From DASXRC01 sp036506495 (GTDB taxonomy: Bacteria > Actinomycetota > Actinomycetes > Mycobacteriales > Micromonosporaceae): a DNA stretch of 64,000 nucleotides. The notes under the pieces were generated by a model, which made no database searches, had not been told where the DNA came from, and was given only the letters and a program-made list of their open reading frames with translations. Made by a program: the position numbers and the translations under genes. Positions 1 through 8,479 of the stretch are shown one piece after another (the stretch's first letter is position 1; each line of letters begins with the position of its first letter). The stretch lies in the NCBI GenBank assembly GCA_036506495.1, contig DASXRQ010000115.1, positions 1 to 64,000 of the forward strand, given 5' to 3'.

Positions 1-470
1 AGCCCGGTCTGACCGGTGATGACGGGGAAGAGCGTGACCTGTACGCGGTCGACCAGGCCGGCGGCCATCAGCGCCCGGTTCAGCGACAGGCTGCCGTGCG
101 AGCGCAACGGCACCTCGGACTCCTCCTTGAGCCGGGCGACGACGTCGACGGCGTCACCGCGCACGACGGTCGCGTTCGGCCAGTCGAGGGCCTCTTCCAG
201 TGTGGTCGACACCACCGTTGCCGGCAGGCTCCTCATCCGGGTAACCCATGGGTCACGCACCTCGGACTCCTCGGTGCTCGAAGCCAGCATTCGCGCGAAT
301 GCCCGATACGTGTTGGCCCCGAAGACCATCCGCTGCTCCGTGTCGTACAAGGCGAGGCGGTGGGCCAGCAACTCGGGGCCCTGCTTGCCCCAGTAGCCGG
401 TCCAGTTGCCGCCGGCGGCGCCGAAGCCGTCGAGGCTGGAAAAGACGTCGAAGGTGTAGGTAGCGGTCAT
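1..470 (-). CDS. Dihydrofolate reductase family protein (RibD C-terminal type), partial
   Basis: Reading leftward from an ATG at 470, preceded by GGAGAG, the frame is open to the window edge, so the C-terminus is missing. The protein starts MTATYTFDVFSSLDGFG and continues through GANTYRAFARML and a stretch ending SLSLNRALMAAGLVDRVQ, the layout of the small DHFR/RibD-like reductases common in actinobacteria. Members bind NADPH and are mostly of unknown substrate. About 156 residues are visible of a usual 180-200. Family assignment is by pattern only; no substrate can be given. Confidence 0.75.
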   Translation of the reverse strand, partial: MTATYTFDVFSSLDGFGAAGGNWTGYWGKQGPELLAHRLALYDTEQRMVFGANTYRAFARMLASSTEESEVRDPWVTRMRSLPATVVSTTLEEALDWPNATVVRGDAVDVVARLKEESEVPLRSHGSLSLNRALMAAGLVDRVQVTLFPVITGQTG

Positions 471-657
471 GATGCTCTCCTCCAGTGCGGTTTCCGAGTC
501 TGTGGATAGAGACTGGAAGCCACGGCGAAACTCATCGCCGTTGGACGGTGAAGATCAGCGTGGTCGGCAACACGGCGGGCAGGAAGAAGAGAGCGTGGAG
601 CGCCGGTCCACAGGGCTCGACCATTCCTCGGCGCAGGCCCCGACGAAATGCCCTGCA

Positions 658-704
658 GGTGGAGACGAGGGGACTCGAACCCCTGACCCCCACACTGCCA
701 GTGG
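658..704 (-). repeat. tRNA-Ala(GGC) 3' fragment, probable attachment-site remnant
   Basis: On the minus strand the sequence reads the anticodon loop CTGGCAG, a variable loop, the T-arm with GGTTCGAGTCCCC and an acceptor end CGTCTCCACC, i.e. the 3' part of an alanine tRNA with anticodon GGC. The 5' anticodon stem strand no longer pairs and no D-arm or 5' acceptor strand follows, so it is not a functional gene. Tyrosine integrases typically use tRNA 3' ends as att sites and leave such copies. The first 34 bases match the 3' end of the intact tRNA-Ala(TGC) at 9918-9951 except for two positions, in the same orientation. Confidence 0.75.
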
Positions 705-714
705 CGGCAGGTCG

Positions 715-1065
715 TCATCGGCTCGGCGCAAGCCAGATGACGCCGTCTGGGCCGGGGAGTTGTTTGGCGTCGAGCAACGCGTTGAGCGCGTCGCCGAGTT
801 TGGCGAGTCCGGCGCTGGTGCGTGGGAATCGTTGTGCGGAGACGAAGATCAGGCTGCGATGGGTGGCGCCTTGGGCGGCCAGCCGGGCGAAGTCGGCGAC
901 GTTTTCGGTGACCGCGCAGCGGTTGGTCCGCACGGCCCAGGCCAGAACGTCCTCGTCAGATCGGGAGGTGAGGCCGACTTCGACGTCCAGTACCGCGAGC
1001 ACGTCGTGGCCGTTGTCGCGCACTCGATTGGCCAGTGCCGGCGGGTACATCTCGTCGAGCAGCAC
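715..1065 (-). CDS. PIN-like toxin of a toxin-antitoxin pair (DUF5615 type)
   Basis: About 116 residues beginning VLLDEMYPPALANRVRDNGHD. The early LLDE acidic motif, the VLAVLD strand, the SDEDVLAWA acidic motif and the CAVTENVADFARL block are the pattern of DUF5615/PIN-like proteins, usually RNase toxins of type II modules. The GTG at 1065 begins 5 bases after the stop of the upstream antitoxin frame; a longer frame back to 1113 would run inside that gene. The toxin frame is intact while the antitoxin frame is broken. The target RNA is unknown. Confidence 0.65.
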   Translation of the reverse strand: MLLDEMYPPALANRVRDNGHDVLAVLDVEVGLTSRSDEDVLAWAVRTNRCAVTENVADFARLAAQGATHRSLIFVSAQRFPRTSAGLAKLGDALNALLDAKQLPGPDGVIWLAPSR

Positions 1066-1070
1066 GCAGG

Positions 1071-1533
1071 TCAGTTCGTCCGTCGCCGTAGCAGGGTCTG
1101 CTGGTCCGCCCACAGCCGCTCCTCTCGCTCGGCGACGTCGGCGTTGTTGGCGATGCGCTCGTCGATCTCGTTCGGGTAGGCCGCGTAGTAGCGCAGGGCA
1201 GCGTTTACCCGGGCGATGCTCAAGCCGATGACGGTGGCCAGTTCGTTGGCGAGGTCATCGCCGTCGAGGTCGGGCTCCTCGTTTCGGATGGCGTTCAACG
1301 CTGCGATCACTTCCCACACGTCCGGGCCCCCGGAAAGCGCGGCACGCCGGCCGGTCGGTCCAGGCCGGAACACGATCCCGGGGTGTTCGTCAGCGCGCAG
1401 TGACTCGTCGATGAACATGTTGGCCACCGACGACGAGGACGTGCCGGGGTGCGCCTTGCCCGTAGTGGTCCAGCCGGGACAAGACGGTCTCGTCGAAGCG
1501 GACAGAGCTAGGTCAGCTTCGGGGAGATGCCAT
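1071..1533 (-). pseudogene. Broken antitoxin partner of the PIN-like toxin
   Basis: The well-preserved part reads KAHPGTSSSSVANMFIDESL, then EHPGIVFRPGPTGRRAAL, GGPDVWEVIAAL and a C-terminal helical region, the pattern of actinobacterial antitoxin-like proteins encoded before DUF5615 toxins. The expected N-terminal segment (VRFDETVLSRLDHY) lies in another frame. An ATG at 1533 opens that frame but meets TGA at 1515-1513, and a frameshift is needed near 1455-1463. A shortened product could start at ATG 1418 (MFIDESLRADEHPG), so residual function cannot be excluded. The last codons lead directly into the toxin gene. Confidence 0.55.
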
Positions 1534-1645
1534 GCCAATGTGGGGGACACGTTGACGTAGCGCCTTTCAGGATCAGTACGGTCGAGGCGGTGATCAGTGA
1601 CGTGGTCGTGGGAGCCATGCTTGTTGGGAGTGCTCGTGGCCGTCG

Positions 1646-2571
1646 TTACCCGGACGGGGAAGCCGCGCCCTTAGGCGTGGTGTCGGGTGCGTCCAGGGTG
1701 AGGCAGGCGAACTTCGGCGTTGGAATGGTCGGTGCACTCGATTGCCTGAGCGCGCAGTCGTACCTGGTCCCCAGGGTTGCCACCACCTGAAGGCCGCCGT
1801 AGCCATCTGGTAGCGGCACCTCGAAGTTGACCGTCGCGTTCCCGTCAATGTCTGCTCCGACCGTCTGTTCGTAAACCAGGCTTTTCGTGTAGACGTAGTG
1901 CTCAGGGGGGCTCCACCAGGGCGTGGCTGGCGCGGTGTACACCGTGGTGGGCTTCGGCGATGGCGGCGGCGGCTCGCCGTTGTCCACGAGACGGAACACC
2001 CCGACGGCGAGCTGGTCATCGGTCTTCAGACCGGAGGCCTTGACGATTCCGCTCAACAGCCATCGCCCGCCGACTGGCACCCACTTCGCACTGACTACCG
2101 GTCGGTCGGGAGTAGCCAGGGAGCCCGATAGTGCGCCGGCGACCAGCGTGGCGGCGATGCCGAAACCATCACGCTCGCGAGCAGCAAACTTGCTTGCCAC
2201 TTGTGGAGGCGGTGGGAGCGCTCGTTCGGTGCCTGTCCGCCCGCTGGCGTCTGGTCCCGCACTGCATTGCGGACCGCGGGTTTGTCGGATGCGGTCCAAC
2301 CCTTCGTTGGACGGTCGGGCCTGGGCTGGCCGGCTGGTCGGCTGGGCTGAATCAGCCCGATGAGAGCGGCGAGCAACGCTAGTCCGACTGCGGCGAAGAC
2401 CAGAGCGGTCGCCCAGGGCAGGACCGTCGGGCTGTTACGCGCTAGCCGAGCCACCCCGCCGGTAAGCCCGCCGACTATGCCAGTCACGGCAGAGATCACC
2501 GCGATGCCGGCAACGGCGAGTTTCGCCACGTCGGGTAGGGAGGAATTGCCGCTGTCACTGTCGTCTGCCAT
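1646..2571 (-). pseudogene. Membrane protein with soluble C-terminal domain, frameshifted
   Basis: From ATG 2571 (MADDSDSGNSS) the frame encodes two hydrophobic helices, around LAVAGIAVISAVTGIVGGL and TALVFAAVGLALLAALIGL, a Pro-rich linker and the start of a third helix (KWQASLLLASVMV). The reading then has to shift frame near 2160-2170 to continue as FGIAATLVAGALSGSLA, followed by an extracytoplasmic-looking domain of about 170 residues with RWLLSGIVKASGLKTDDQL. The two halves join into one sensible protein only with a one-base change. No family was recognised. It sits among other broken genes, so decay is likelier than a base-calling error, though the latter is possible. Confidence 0.5.
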
Positions 2572-3423
2572 GGCGGACCTCCGCCCGACGCCGCCACTCG
2601 CCTTTCCCAGATTCTGCGGCGACTGTCCCATCCCGAATGATCGTTCGCAAGGAAGTTGGGATCATTCACTCAGGCCGCGCTGCGATAAAGCCGTGCGAGA
2701 GATCCGAAACGGACCGACACCAGAAGCTGCGGATCAAAAGTCGCAGGGCGATCTCGAACCCGCCGTTCCGGTTGAGCAGCGTTGATGAGGGGAATTCCGA
2801 GTACTCGATCAACGGAGCCTGCCAGTCTCGGCCCCTTACCGGCGCGGGGCCAGCTCCACTGCCAGGCCTCGTTCCCTTGTAGTGAGGCCGTATGGGTCCG
2901 AATCCGATGATCCGCTTTGGCGATTCGGTGCCTGGTGCGGTGTCGTTTGGAGTATCAAGGATCACACGGGCTCGGCGCCGTCGGCCGACAAACTCGCAGT
3001 TGTCCACCTTGGACAATGTGACTGGTGCAACGGCAGCGAGGTCGAGCAGGCGTCTCACTCGTTGTGGTTGATGCGGCAGCGGTGCATCCCGAGCAGGCAC
3101 CGCAGCGATCTCCTCATGGTACGGCCATCGCGCCGGCTGCCGTTGATCGACAGACTCCAACGGCTTGTCAGACGTTGAAGCGGGACCTTGCTGGCGATCG
3201 TGTTGACCCGGTGCATGGCATCGAGGGCCGGCTCGGGGAGCCCAATCGCTGCCGACTTGCCCCTCCCACTGATAGCTCACCACCTTGGACCCGCTCGCCC
3301 GACTCGTGAGTTGTCCAAACCCTGATTGTCGGAAAGCGGACACATCTATCGCAGACAGGATTGTCAGTCATGTAGCACGCGAGTGGTCGATGATTAGTGG
3401 CAACCGAAGAGAGGTGAAAGTAT
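2572..3423. other. Stretch without a recognisable gene
   Basis: Several overlapping open frames cross this stretch on both strands, the longest at 2666-3343 on the minus strand (225 codons). None shows a family pattern, a good ribosome-binding site or consistent codon use. The minus-strand segment 2666-2970 contains the most protein-like text (RIIGFGPIRPHYKGTRPGS) and may be a gene remnant. The region lies inside the degraded accessory segment. Confidence 0.4.
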
Positions 3424-4002
3424 ATGAAGATCCGAATGGCTCGTCTGCTCGCCGCGGTGGCCATTACGGCGGGGACAACTCTGGCGGTGCTCGGAGCAGC
3501 AGCGGCTCCTGCCACGGCGTACGGGCACAACGGCAGTCTTGACGTGTGGCAGATCGGGCTGTCGGCCAACTGCAACAACCCGTCGGTCTGCGGCCCCGAG
3601 CTCGGCGGCTTCTGGGGCTGGGTGGTATTCACCAGCGACCCCGCGACAGGCGAGACCGATGTGGACGCCGAGCTGACCGGGTGCGGGCACATGGTTCGGG
3701 CCGGCGGACCGGGACTGGCGGGCGCCGACCACTTCGCGGTGGAGGGAGAGTGGATCATCGCGCCAGGAAGCGCGGGCCCACAGACGTTCTTCCTCACGGG
3801 AGGGACGATGACGTTCAGGGGTCATGGGACGCCACAGACTGTGCCACTCACGAACGATGATGGCACTCTGACCACGCCTGACAACCCATTCGACACCGGA
3901 ATCCCCGCGGTGGCGGGGCATTACTCGACGGCGGAACTCCTCGGCTTCACCGCGCCCGGGGTGGCCTACCAAATCCAGGTCGCCTTCAAGCCGGCGCACT
4001 GA
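3424..4002 (+). CDS. Secreted protein of unknown function
   Basis: A 192-residue protein starting at ATG 3424 after the purine-rich GAGAGGTGAAAG. Residues 1-33 form a classical signal peptide: MKIRMAR, a long hydrophobic core, and an Ala-rich cleavage region ending ATA-YGHNG. The mature part (about 160 residues) has three cysteines (ANCNNPSVCG and TGCGH), is rich in Gly, Thr and Pro, and looks like an all-beta extracellular domain. No family could be named. It is isolated from its neighbours, so no pathway is suggested. Confidence 0.7.
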   Translation: MKIRMARLLAAVAITAGTTLAVLGAAAAPATAYGHNGSLDVWQIGLSANCNNPSVCGPELGGFWGWVVFTSDPATGETDVDAELTGCGHMVRAGGPGLAGADHFAVEGEWIIAPGSAGPQTFFLTGGTMTFRGHGTPQTVPLTNDDGTLTTPDNPFDTGIPAVAGHYSTAELLGFTAPGVAYQIQVAFKPAH

Positions 4003-4409
4003 CTTACGGTCGACGACGCGAGAGGCCCTGACCGAAATATCAAACTCTGGCCGGGGCCTCGTGCGTGAGTGGGTGAGGGACGAACCCACCATCAATCCAT
4101 GCGGGGATGACCGCCGGCCCCAGGGCGAGGGCCGTCATCTCACCCGCAGCACGACCGACCCGGCAGAGGCTGGCACTGACGCGGCCGCGGATCGGCGCGG
4201 TGCACAAGACCCGCGGCTGCGGCGGCAAGTGGCGGCCTAGCTCACTCGGACCAGCCGCTGGCAAACCGTCCGTGCCGCACCGACTGGCGGCTGCGGGGTT
4301 CGGTAGGAGTACGAGAGTACTGGCGATGGGCTGAACGACACCGCTCCGGCTCGTAGGAAAGCAGTCTCGTGGAGCGCGTAGCAGGCCGGGGGCGGCGAAA
4401 CGAGACTGA
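4003..4409. other. Intergenic stretch, no gene seen
   Basis: No supported coding frame. Shortly after the secreted-protein stop, GAGGCCC (4022-4028) can pair with GGGCCTC (4054-4060) around a 25-base loop; without a T-run this is only a weak terminator candidate. The rest shows nothing recognisable. Confidence 0.4.
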
Positions 4410-5144
4410 TCAGGACGACCCACTAGGCCCAAAGTCCCCGGCACGGGGCAGGATCGTCTTGATGGCCCTAGCCGGCACGCCCCCCACGATGGTCTGGTCG
4501 GGCACGTCCTTGGTCACCACCGAATTGGCGGCCACGATGCAGCGATTCCCGATGCTGACGCCCGCCATCACGGCGACCTTGTACCCGAGGAGGGTGTTTG
4601 ACCCGATGTGGACCGGGGCGGGGATCCGCCCGCCGTGCGGAAGGGGCACCGAGAAATCGTCGTAGGCGTGGCTGTGGGTCTCGATGACCACGCCGGCTGC
4701 GATCATCGTGTGCTCGCCGATGGTGAGCGCCGCCCGGTCGTCCAGCATTACGTCCCGGTTCAGAAACACGCCGTCGCCTAGCTCGATGTTCCGGCCGGAG
4801 TTGAACAAGACATTGTGGTGAATCACCACATCTTCGCCGCACCTCATGAAGACACGCTTGGCCAGGATGCGGCGGAGCTTGATGGCGAAATCCTGCAGCA
4901 TGGCGGCGGGTGTCCGGTCGAACATCCGCCAGAACATGACGTAGTACAGGTCGGACTCCAGCGCCATCTCGCGGTCCCGCCCTCGGAAAGGGTCGACTGG
5001 CAGCTCGAACCGACCGGTACTCAAGAAGTCGTCGGCCAGCTTCGAGACACTGCCGAAGAACTGAGACCCCTGCTCCGGCAGGCGGTCGGTCCGGACCAGC
5101 TCTTCGAACTCCGCGAGGAGCTCCGTCTCCGCGCTCCAGTTCAT
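4410..5144 (-). CDS. Acyltransferase of the left-handed beta-helix (hexapeptide) family
   Basis: A 244-residue protein from ATG 5144 (MNWSAETELLAEFEEL). The first 100 residues are helical; from about residue 120 it shows hexapeptide repeats (VVIHHNVLFNSGRNIELGDG, then VHIGSNTLLGYKVAVMAGVS and IGNRCIVAANSVVTKDVPDQ) and the family ending VGGVPARAI. The ETHSHAYDD segment supplies the likely catalytic His. Such enzymes O- or N-acetylate sugars in polysaccharide or glycolipid synthesis. It starts 45 bases after the GT2 gene on the same strand, so the two are probably co-transcribed and act on the same glycan, which is inference. Confidence 0.8.
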   Translation of the reverse strand: MNWSAETELLAEFEELVRTDRLPEQGSQFFGSVSKLADDFLSTGRFELPVDPFRGRDREMALESDLYYVMFWRMFDRTPAAMLQDFAIKLRRILAKRVFMRCGEDVVIHHNVLFNSGRNIELGDGVFLNRDVMLDDRAALTIGEHTMIAAGVVIETHSHAYDDFSVPLPHGGRIPAPVHIGSNTLLGYKVAVMAGVSIGNRCIVAANSVVTKDVPDQTIVGGVPARAIKTILPRAGDFGPSGSS

Positions 5145-5188
5145 GAGTCTCCCCACTGTCCGCCCCAGATCGATGGGCCCACCGAGGG

Positions 5189-5917
5189 TCACGCCATGGC
5201 GTGAGCCCGTCGGAGTTCCCGGCTCTTCCTCGCGATCGTCGAGACATACTGGCTGATGACCCAAACCCGGCCCGCCAGGCGGCCGAATTGGGCGCCCATC
5301 TTGGAGGAGCCAGGGGGGTAGTCTCCGCGCACGGGCACCTCCACCACGCTCAGGCCGTGGATGGCCGCCTCGAAGAGCGCCTCCAGTTCGCTCTGGTAGC
5401 GGTTTCCCTGTAACCGGATGGCCTGGAGCGCCTGGAAGGAGAAGCACCGGTAGCCACAGCACGGATCGGTGTAGGTACGGCCGAGGGTGGCCTGCAAGGC
5501 CGCGACGAGGACCTTCCGCACCAGGTAGCGGTTGAGAGGTGTGTGCCCGCGGGAGGAGTCCGACAGGAACCGGCTGCCGATCGCCAGCGCGCACTCCTCG
5601 GCCATCACGGGCTGGACTAAGCGCTCCATGTCGGCCGGGTCGTGCTGGCCGTCGGCGTCCATCGTCACCAGCTGGGACGGATCCAGTTCCATCGCCTGGG
5701 CGAAGCCTGCCCGGAGGGCGGACCCTTTGCCCCGGTGCTTGGGAAGGTGGACGAGGACAGCGCCGTAGTCGAGCGCGACCGCGTCCGTCCCGTCGGTCGA
5801 GCCGTCGCTCACTACGATGACCTGAACCGGCACGCCGAAGAGGCACGCCGGGATACGCCGGAGAAGAGTCCGGAGCCTGCCCGCCTCATTGAAGGCGGGA
5901 ACGACCACCGCAATCAC
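5189..5917 (-). CDS. Glycosyltransferase family 2 (polyprenyl-phosphate sugar transferase type)
   Basis: About 242 residues. The GT-A fold is shown by VVVPAFNEAGRL near the start, IVVSDGSTDGTD, and the metal-binding MDADGQHDPADM. The following GSRFLSDSSRG and the region TDPCCGYRCFSFQAL are usual in DPM1-like enzymes that move a sugar from a nucleotide donor to a lipid phosphate. No C-terminal membrane helix is present. I chose GTG 5917, which has GGGAGG 9 bases upstream, over the longer frame from 5998. It is probably the first gene of a two-gene unit with the acyltransferase. Confidence 0.85.
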   Translation of the reverse strand: MIAVVVPAFNEAGRLRTLLRRIPACLFGVPVQVIVVSDGSTDGTDAVALDYGAVLVHLPKHRGKGSALRAGFAQAMELDPSQLVTMDADGQHDPADMERLVQPVMAEECALAIGSRFLSDSSRGHTPLNRYLVRKVLVAALQATLGRTYTDPCCGYRCFSFQALQAIRLQGNRYQSELEALFEAAIHGLSVVEVPVRGDYPPGSSKMGAQFGRLAGRVWVISQYVSTIARKSRELRRAHAMA

Positions 5918-6240
5918 GCTCGCACCTCCCCTCACAGCACGGGACGGGCGGCGCTTCGCCCCGCCGGCGACCATGTTCTGCGGCAGCCATTCTCGCACTC
6001 CCCTTTCTGTTCATGCTCAGGCGGTTGGCGAGCGTCCTCGGCGGCGTGGTGCGTCGGGGGACCAGGTCTTGCGCCTGCGAAATTCGATGCGCGACCGGAT
6101 GTTCCGGGTGCTCGTCCTAATGGCCACCTTCGCCAGCCTCCGCTGGGTGAGGCGATCGCGCTTCGCGGCGCGGACACGATACCGAGCGGTGCGAAATACG
6201 GGTCTGCGCCGCCTTCGTTGAGTGATCCACTGGCCCGCTC
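5918..6240. other. Intergenic stretch upstream of the GT2 gene, no gene seen
   Basis: Overlapping open frames exist on both strands but none has a recognisable product or translation signal. It probably contains the promoter of the GT2/acyltransferase unit; no clear promoter boxes were identified. Confidence 0.35.
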
Positions 6241-7360
6241 ATGGACGCACCGCCCAGGGCCCTGCCGCCCGACCGCAAGCGGACCTTCGGCTCGTGGCTG
6301 TCCGAGTGGTTGGAGGCGAAGATCCAGCGTGGGGAGCTGAGGGACAGCACCACGCGTGGCTACCGAGACATGGCGGATGTACCTGGATCCGAAGCTCGGA
6401 ACGCTGCGGCTGGGCGACCTGCGCGGTCAGCACATCACCCGGGCGTACGCCGAGGTCATGGCCGAGCGCCGAGCCGCGATCGAGCAGGCGCAGGCACGCA
6501 ACGAGCAGCACCGCCGTGCGGCAAACGAGTGGAACGCCGCGCATCCGGGCAGCCGGCCGAAGGCACCACACCAGGTCGCGATCCCGCCGACGGTCTCACC
6601 CGTAACGGTCCGCCGCATCCACGCGGTGGAGTTCGGCGCACTCAAGAGCGCGGTCAAGGCTGGGCTGGTGCCAAGGTCGGTCGCGCCCGATGTCGAGCTG
6701 CCGAAGGCGACCAAGCACAAGGTGCGGCCCTGGACGCCGGCCGAGTATGGCCGGTTCCTGGATTACGTCGAGCGCACCGCGCCGCGCTGGTACCCGTTCG
6801 TGTTGCTGGCCGGACACTCCGGGCTGCGGCGCGGCGAATTGCTTGGCCTACGCTGGTCGGACCTGGACTCGAGCACCGGCCGACTCGTGGTCGCCCGCCA
6901 GCGGATCTCGGTCGGCTACCAGGTGCGGGAAGGCGACAACACCAAGACCGACGCCGGGCAGCGCGTCGTGGTGCTCGATGCCGGCACGGTCGCGGCCCTG
7001 CGAGCCTGGCGCAAGACCCAGCTTGAGGAGCGGCTGGCCTGGGGCGCGGCCTACCAGGACCGCGGCGGCCTGCTGTTCACCCACGAGGACGGCCGGCCGC
7101 TGCACCCGGACCACGTCTCGAAGGTGTTCCGTCGGCTGGTGACCCGGGCTGGCCTGCCGGCGGCCAAGCTGCACGCGTTGCGGCAATACCACGCCGCCGC
7201 GCTGATCAGCACCGGAGCAGACATCGCGGCCGTGTCTAAGCTGCTCGGGCACAGCTCGATCGCGATCACCAGCGACATCTACGGTGGCCTGTTCGAGCAG
7301 GCGTCGGCGGAGCTAAGCGAGCGAGCGGCTGGCTTGGTCCCCAGGGAGCGCCACGCATGA
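6241..7360 (+). pseudogene. Tyrosine site-specific integrase, frameshifted
   Basis: The N-terminal arm and core-binding start (RTFGSWLSEWLEAKIQRGEL, then DSTTRGYRD) are in the frame from ATG 6241. The remainder, MYLDPKLGTLRLGDLRGQH onward, is in the next frame from about 6380. A single-base change near 6370-6382 separates them. The catalytic half is complete: Arg in HSGLRRGELLGLRW, His-x-x-Arg in KLHALRQYHA, LGHSS, and the Tyr in TSDIYGGL. It resembles integrases of actinobacterial integrative elements. A tRNA-Arg 3' fragment lies 108 bases after the stop, the usual int-att arrangement. The frame from 6356 could give an N-terminally short protein, but it would lack the arm-binding domain. Confidence 0.8.
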
Positions 7361-7467
7361 ACGCCCGCTGCCACTCCCCTACACCGGACCCCTACACAAG
7401 CCCGGGCACAGTGAAGGGCGTCGATCTCCCGACGCCCCTACATATGCTCTGACTTGCTGCTCTTCTT

Positions 7468-7510
7468 GCGCGCCCGAAGCGACTCGAACCCCCAACCTTC
7501 TGATCCGTAG
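7468..7510 (-). repeat. tRNA-Arg(ACG) 3' fragment, probable att site
   Basis: On the minus strand CTACGGATCAGAAGG (anticodon loop with ACG and 3' anticodon stem), TTGGGGGTTCGAGTC (T-arm) and CTTCGGGCGCGC (acceptor 3' strand) can be read. The 5' half of the tRNA is absent, and the T-stem carries a mismatch (GGGGG opposite CGCTT), so it is not a functional tRNA. Its place just downstream of an integrase gene marks it as an attachment-site copy of an integrative element. Confidence 0.7.
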
Positions 7511-7711
7511 CTCCTGGCAACTCGGCTAGGTGGGATTGCTGCGAGGCCACAACGAAGTACTCGGCTCGGGAAGGTGTCGTCCGGATGCTCTCCTTGCTGT
7601 GCTCGGCTGCTGTACGGGGCAGGAGCGTGGCCGGGCTGGCGTTTGACGCACGAGTCAGTCGTCGCGGGCCGGGTGATGTCAGGGCAAGTCTGATGGCGGG
7701 AGTCCGGTTCG

Positions 7712-7882
7712 TTAGGCGAGTGCGACCGCTTGAGCCCTGTTGTTCAAGGCTAGCTTGCGCGGGATGTTGGTGACGTGGACGCTGACGGTGCTCTCGCTGA
7801 TGAACAGCCGGCGGCCGATCTCGGTGTTGGTCAGCCCTGGGCGACGACCTCGAGCATGGCCATCTCTGGGGGTCAATCCGTA
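7712..7882 (-). pseudogene. Remnant of a LuxR-type helix-turn-helix domain
   Basis: The C-terminal part LTNTEIGRRLFISESTVSVH and VTNIPRKLALNNRAQAVALA is a typical LuxR/NarL DNA-binding helix-turn-helix. Upstream, LTPR is followed by nonsense text in the same frame, while the next frame reads MAMLEVVAQ, which is what the family expects. Two compensating indels about 30 bases apart explain this. No receiver or sensor domain remains, so this is the last 55 or so codons of a dead regulator. Confidence 0.6.
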
Positions 7883-8151
7883 CGGAGCGGCGCGGCGTCT
7901 GCACGCCATGTCCGGGGTACCGCCGAGGGTTGCTCGTGATCGCCGCGTCAGACGGTTTGTTCCATCGCGCTGCCACCACGCCACCGCCGAAACCTGCTTT
8001 GACACTCCGCTGCTCCCCGTGGCTCACCTCTGGATCTGGCACGGGTCTAGCGATATCGCCGGGTCATCAGGTGATAGGTGTTCTTGGGTCGTCGTGGTCC
8101 AGGGCCCCGAGTGACTGGCCACGTCGTCGTCGCACAGCCGCGAGAGCGCGG

Positions 8152-8427
8152 CTGGGATTTCTCGGAGGTCCCGATGGACTCATCGGCGTGGAAGTCAAGT
8201 ACATCCGCTCCGGCGTACTGATACGCCCCATCGTGTACGAGGTCGTCGGCCGCTTGTCTGGGACGGACTTCATCGGCGCTTTCGTCGTGACAAACGCGCC
8301 ACTGTCGGGTTACGCGCAGCATCACAACTCGCTCGCTGCCGAGTCGGACCGGCCGGTGGAAGCGGTCACGTGGAATGACCAGCGGAACGACGACTTGCTG
8401 GCCAGAGCGCTCTTCGCGTTGCGCGTG
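8152..8427 (+). pseudogene. Fragment of a restriction-endonuclease-like (PD-(D/E)xK) protein
   Basis: An internal part of a longer open frame reads LGFLGGPDGLIGVEVKYI, then VYEVVGRLSGTDFIGAFVVT and PVEAVTWNDQRNDDLLARAL. The D-(x)n-E-x-K arrangement (PDGLIGVEVK) is the nuclease core of Mrr-like/PD-(D/E)xK folds, which occur in restriction and in NTPase-linked conflict proteins. Sequence on either side in the same frame does not look like protein, and no start signal is present. I regard it as a fragment of about 90 codons from a lost defence gene; the parent family is uncertain. Confidence 0.45.
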
Positions 8428-8479
8428 GTCATGACCACCTTGTGGATCGCCGGGCGTCGGAAGAGCCGTCCGGGCAGCA

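Noticed and set aside
501..509. Single DnaA-box-like TGTGGATAG
   Set aside because: Isolated and one mismatch from consensus; expected by chance in 64 kb.
485..1231. Open frame with GLEPLTPTLPVA motif
   Set aside because: The motif is the translation of a tRNA 3' end antisense strand, a well-known false protein signature; the real content is the tRNA fragment and the minus-strand toxin genes.
2666..3343. 225-codon minus-strand open frame
   Set aside because: No family pattern or ribosome-binding site; other frames at 3070-3260 look equally protein-like, so it may be remnant DNA.
4022..4060. Hairpin GAGGCCC/GGGCCTC after the secreted protein
   Set aside because: Loop of 25 bases, only 7 pairs and no T-run; too weak to call a terminator.
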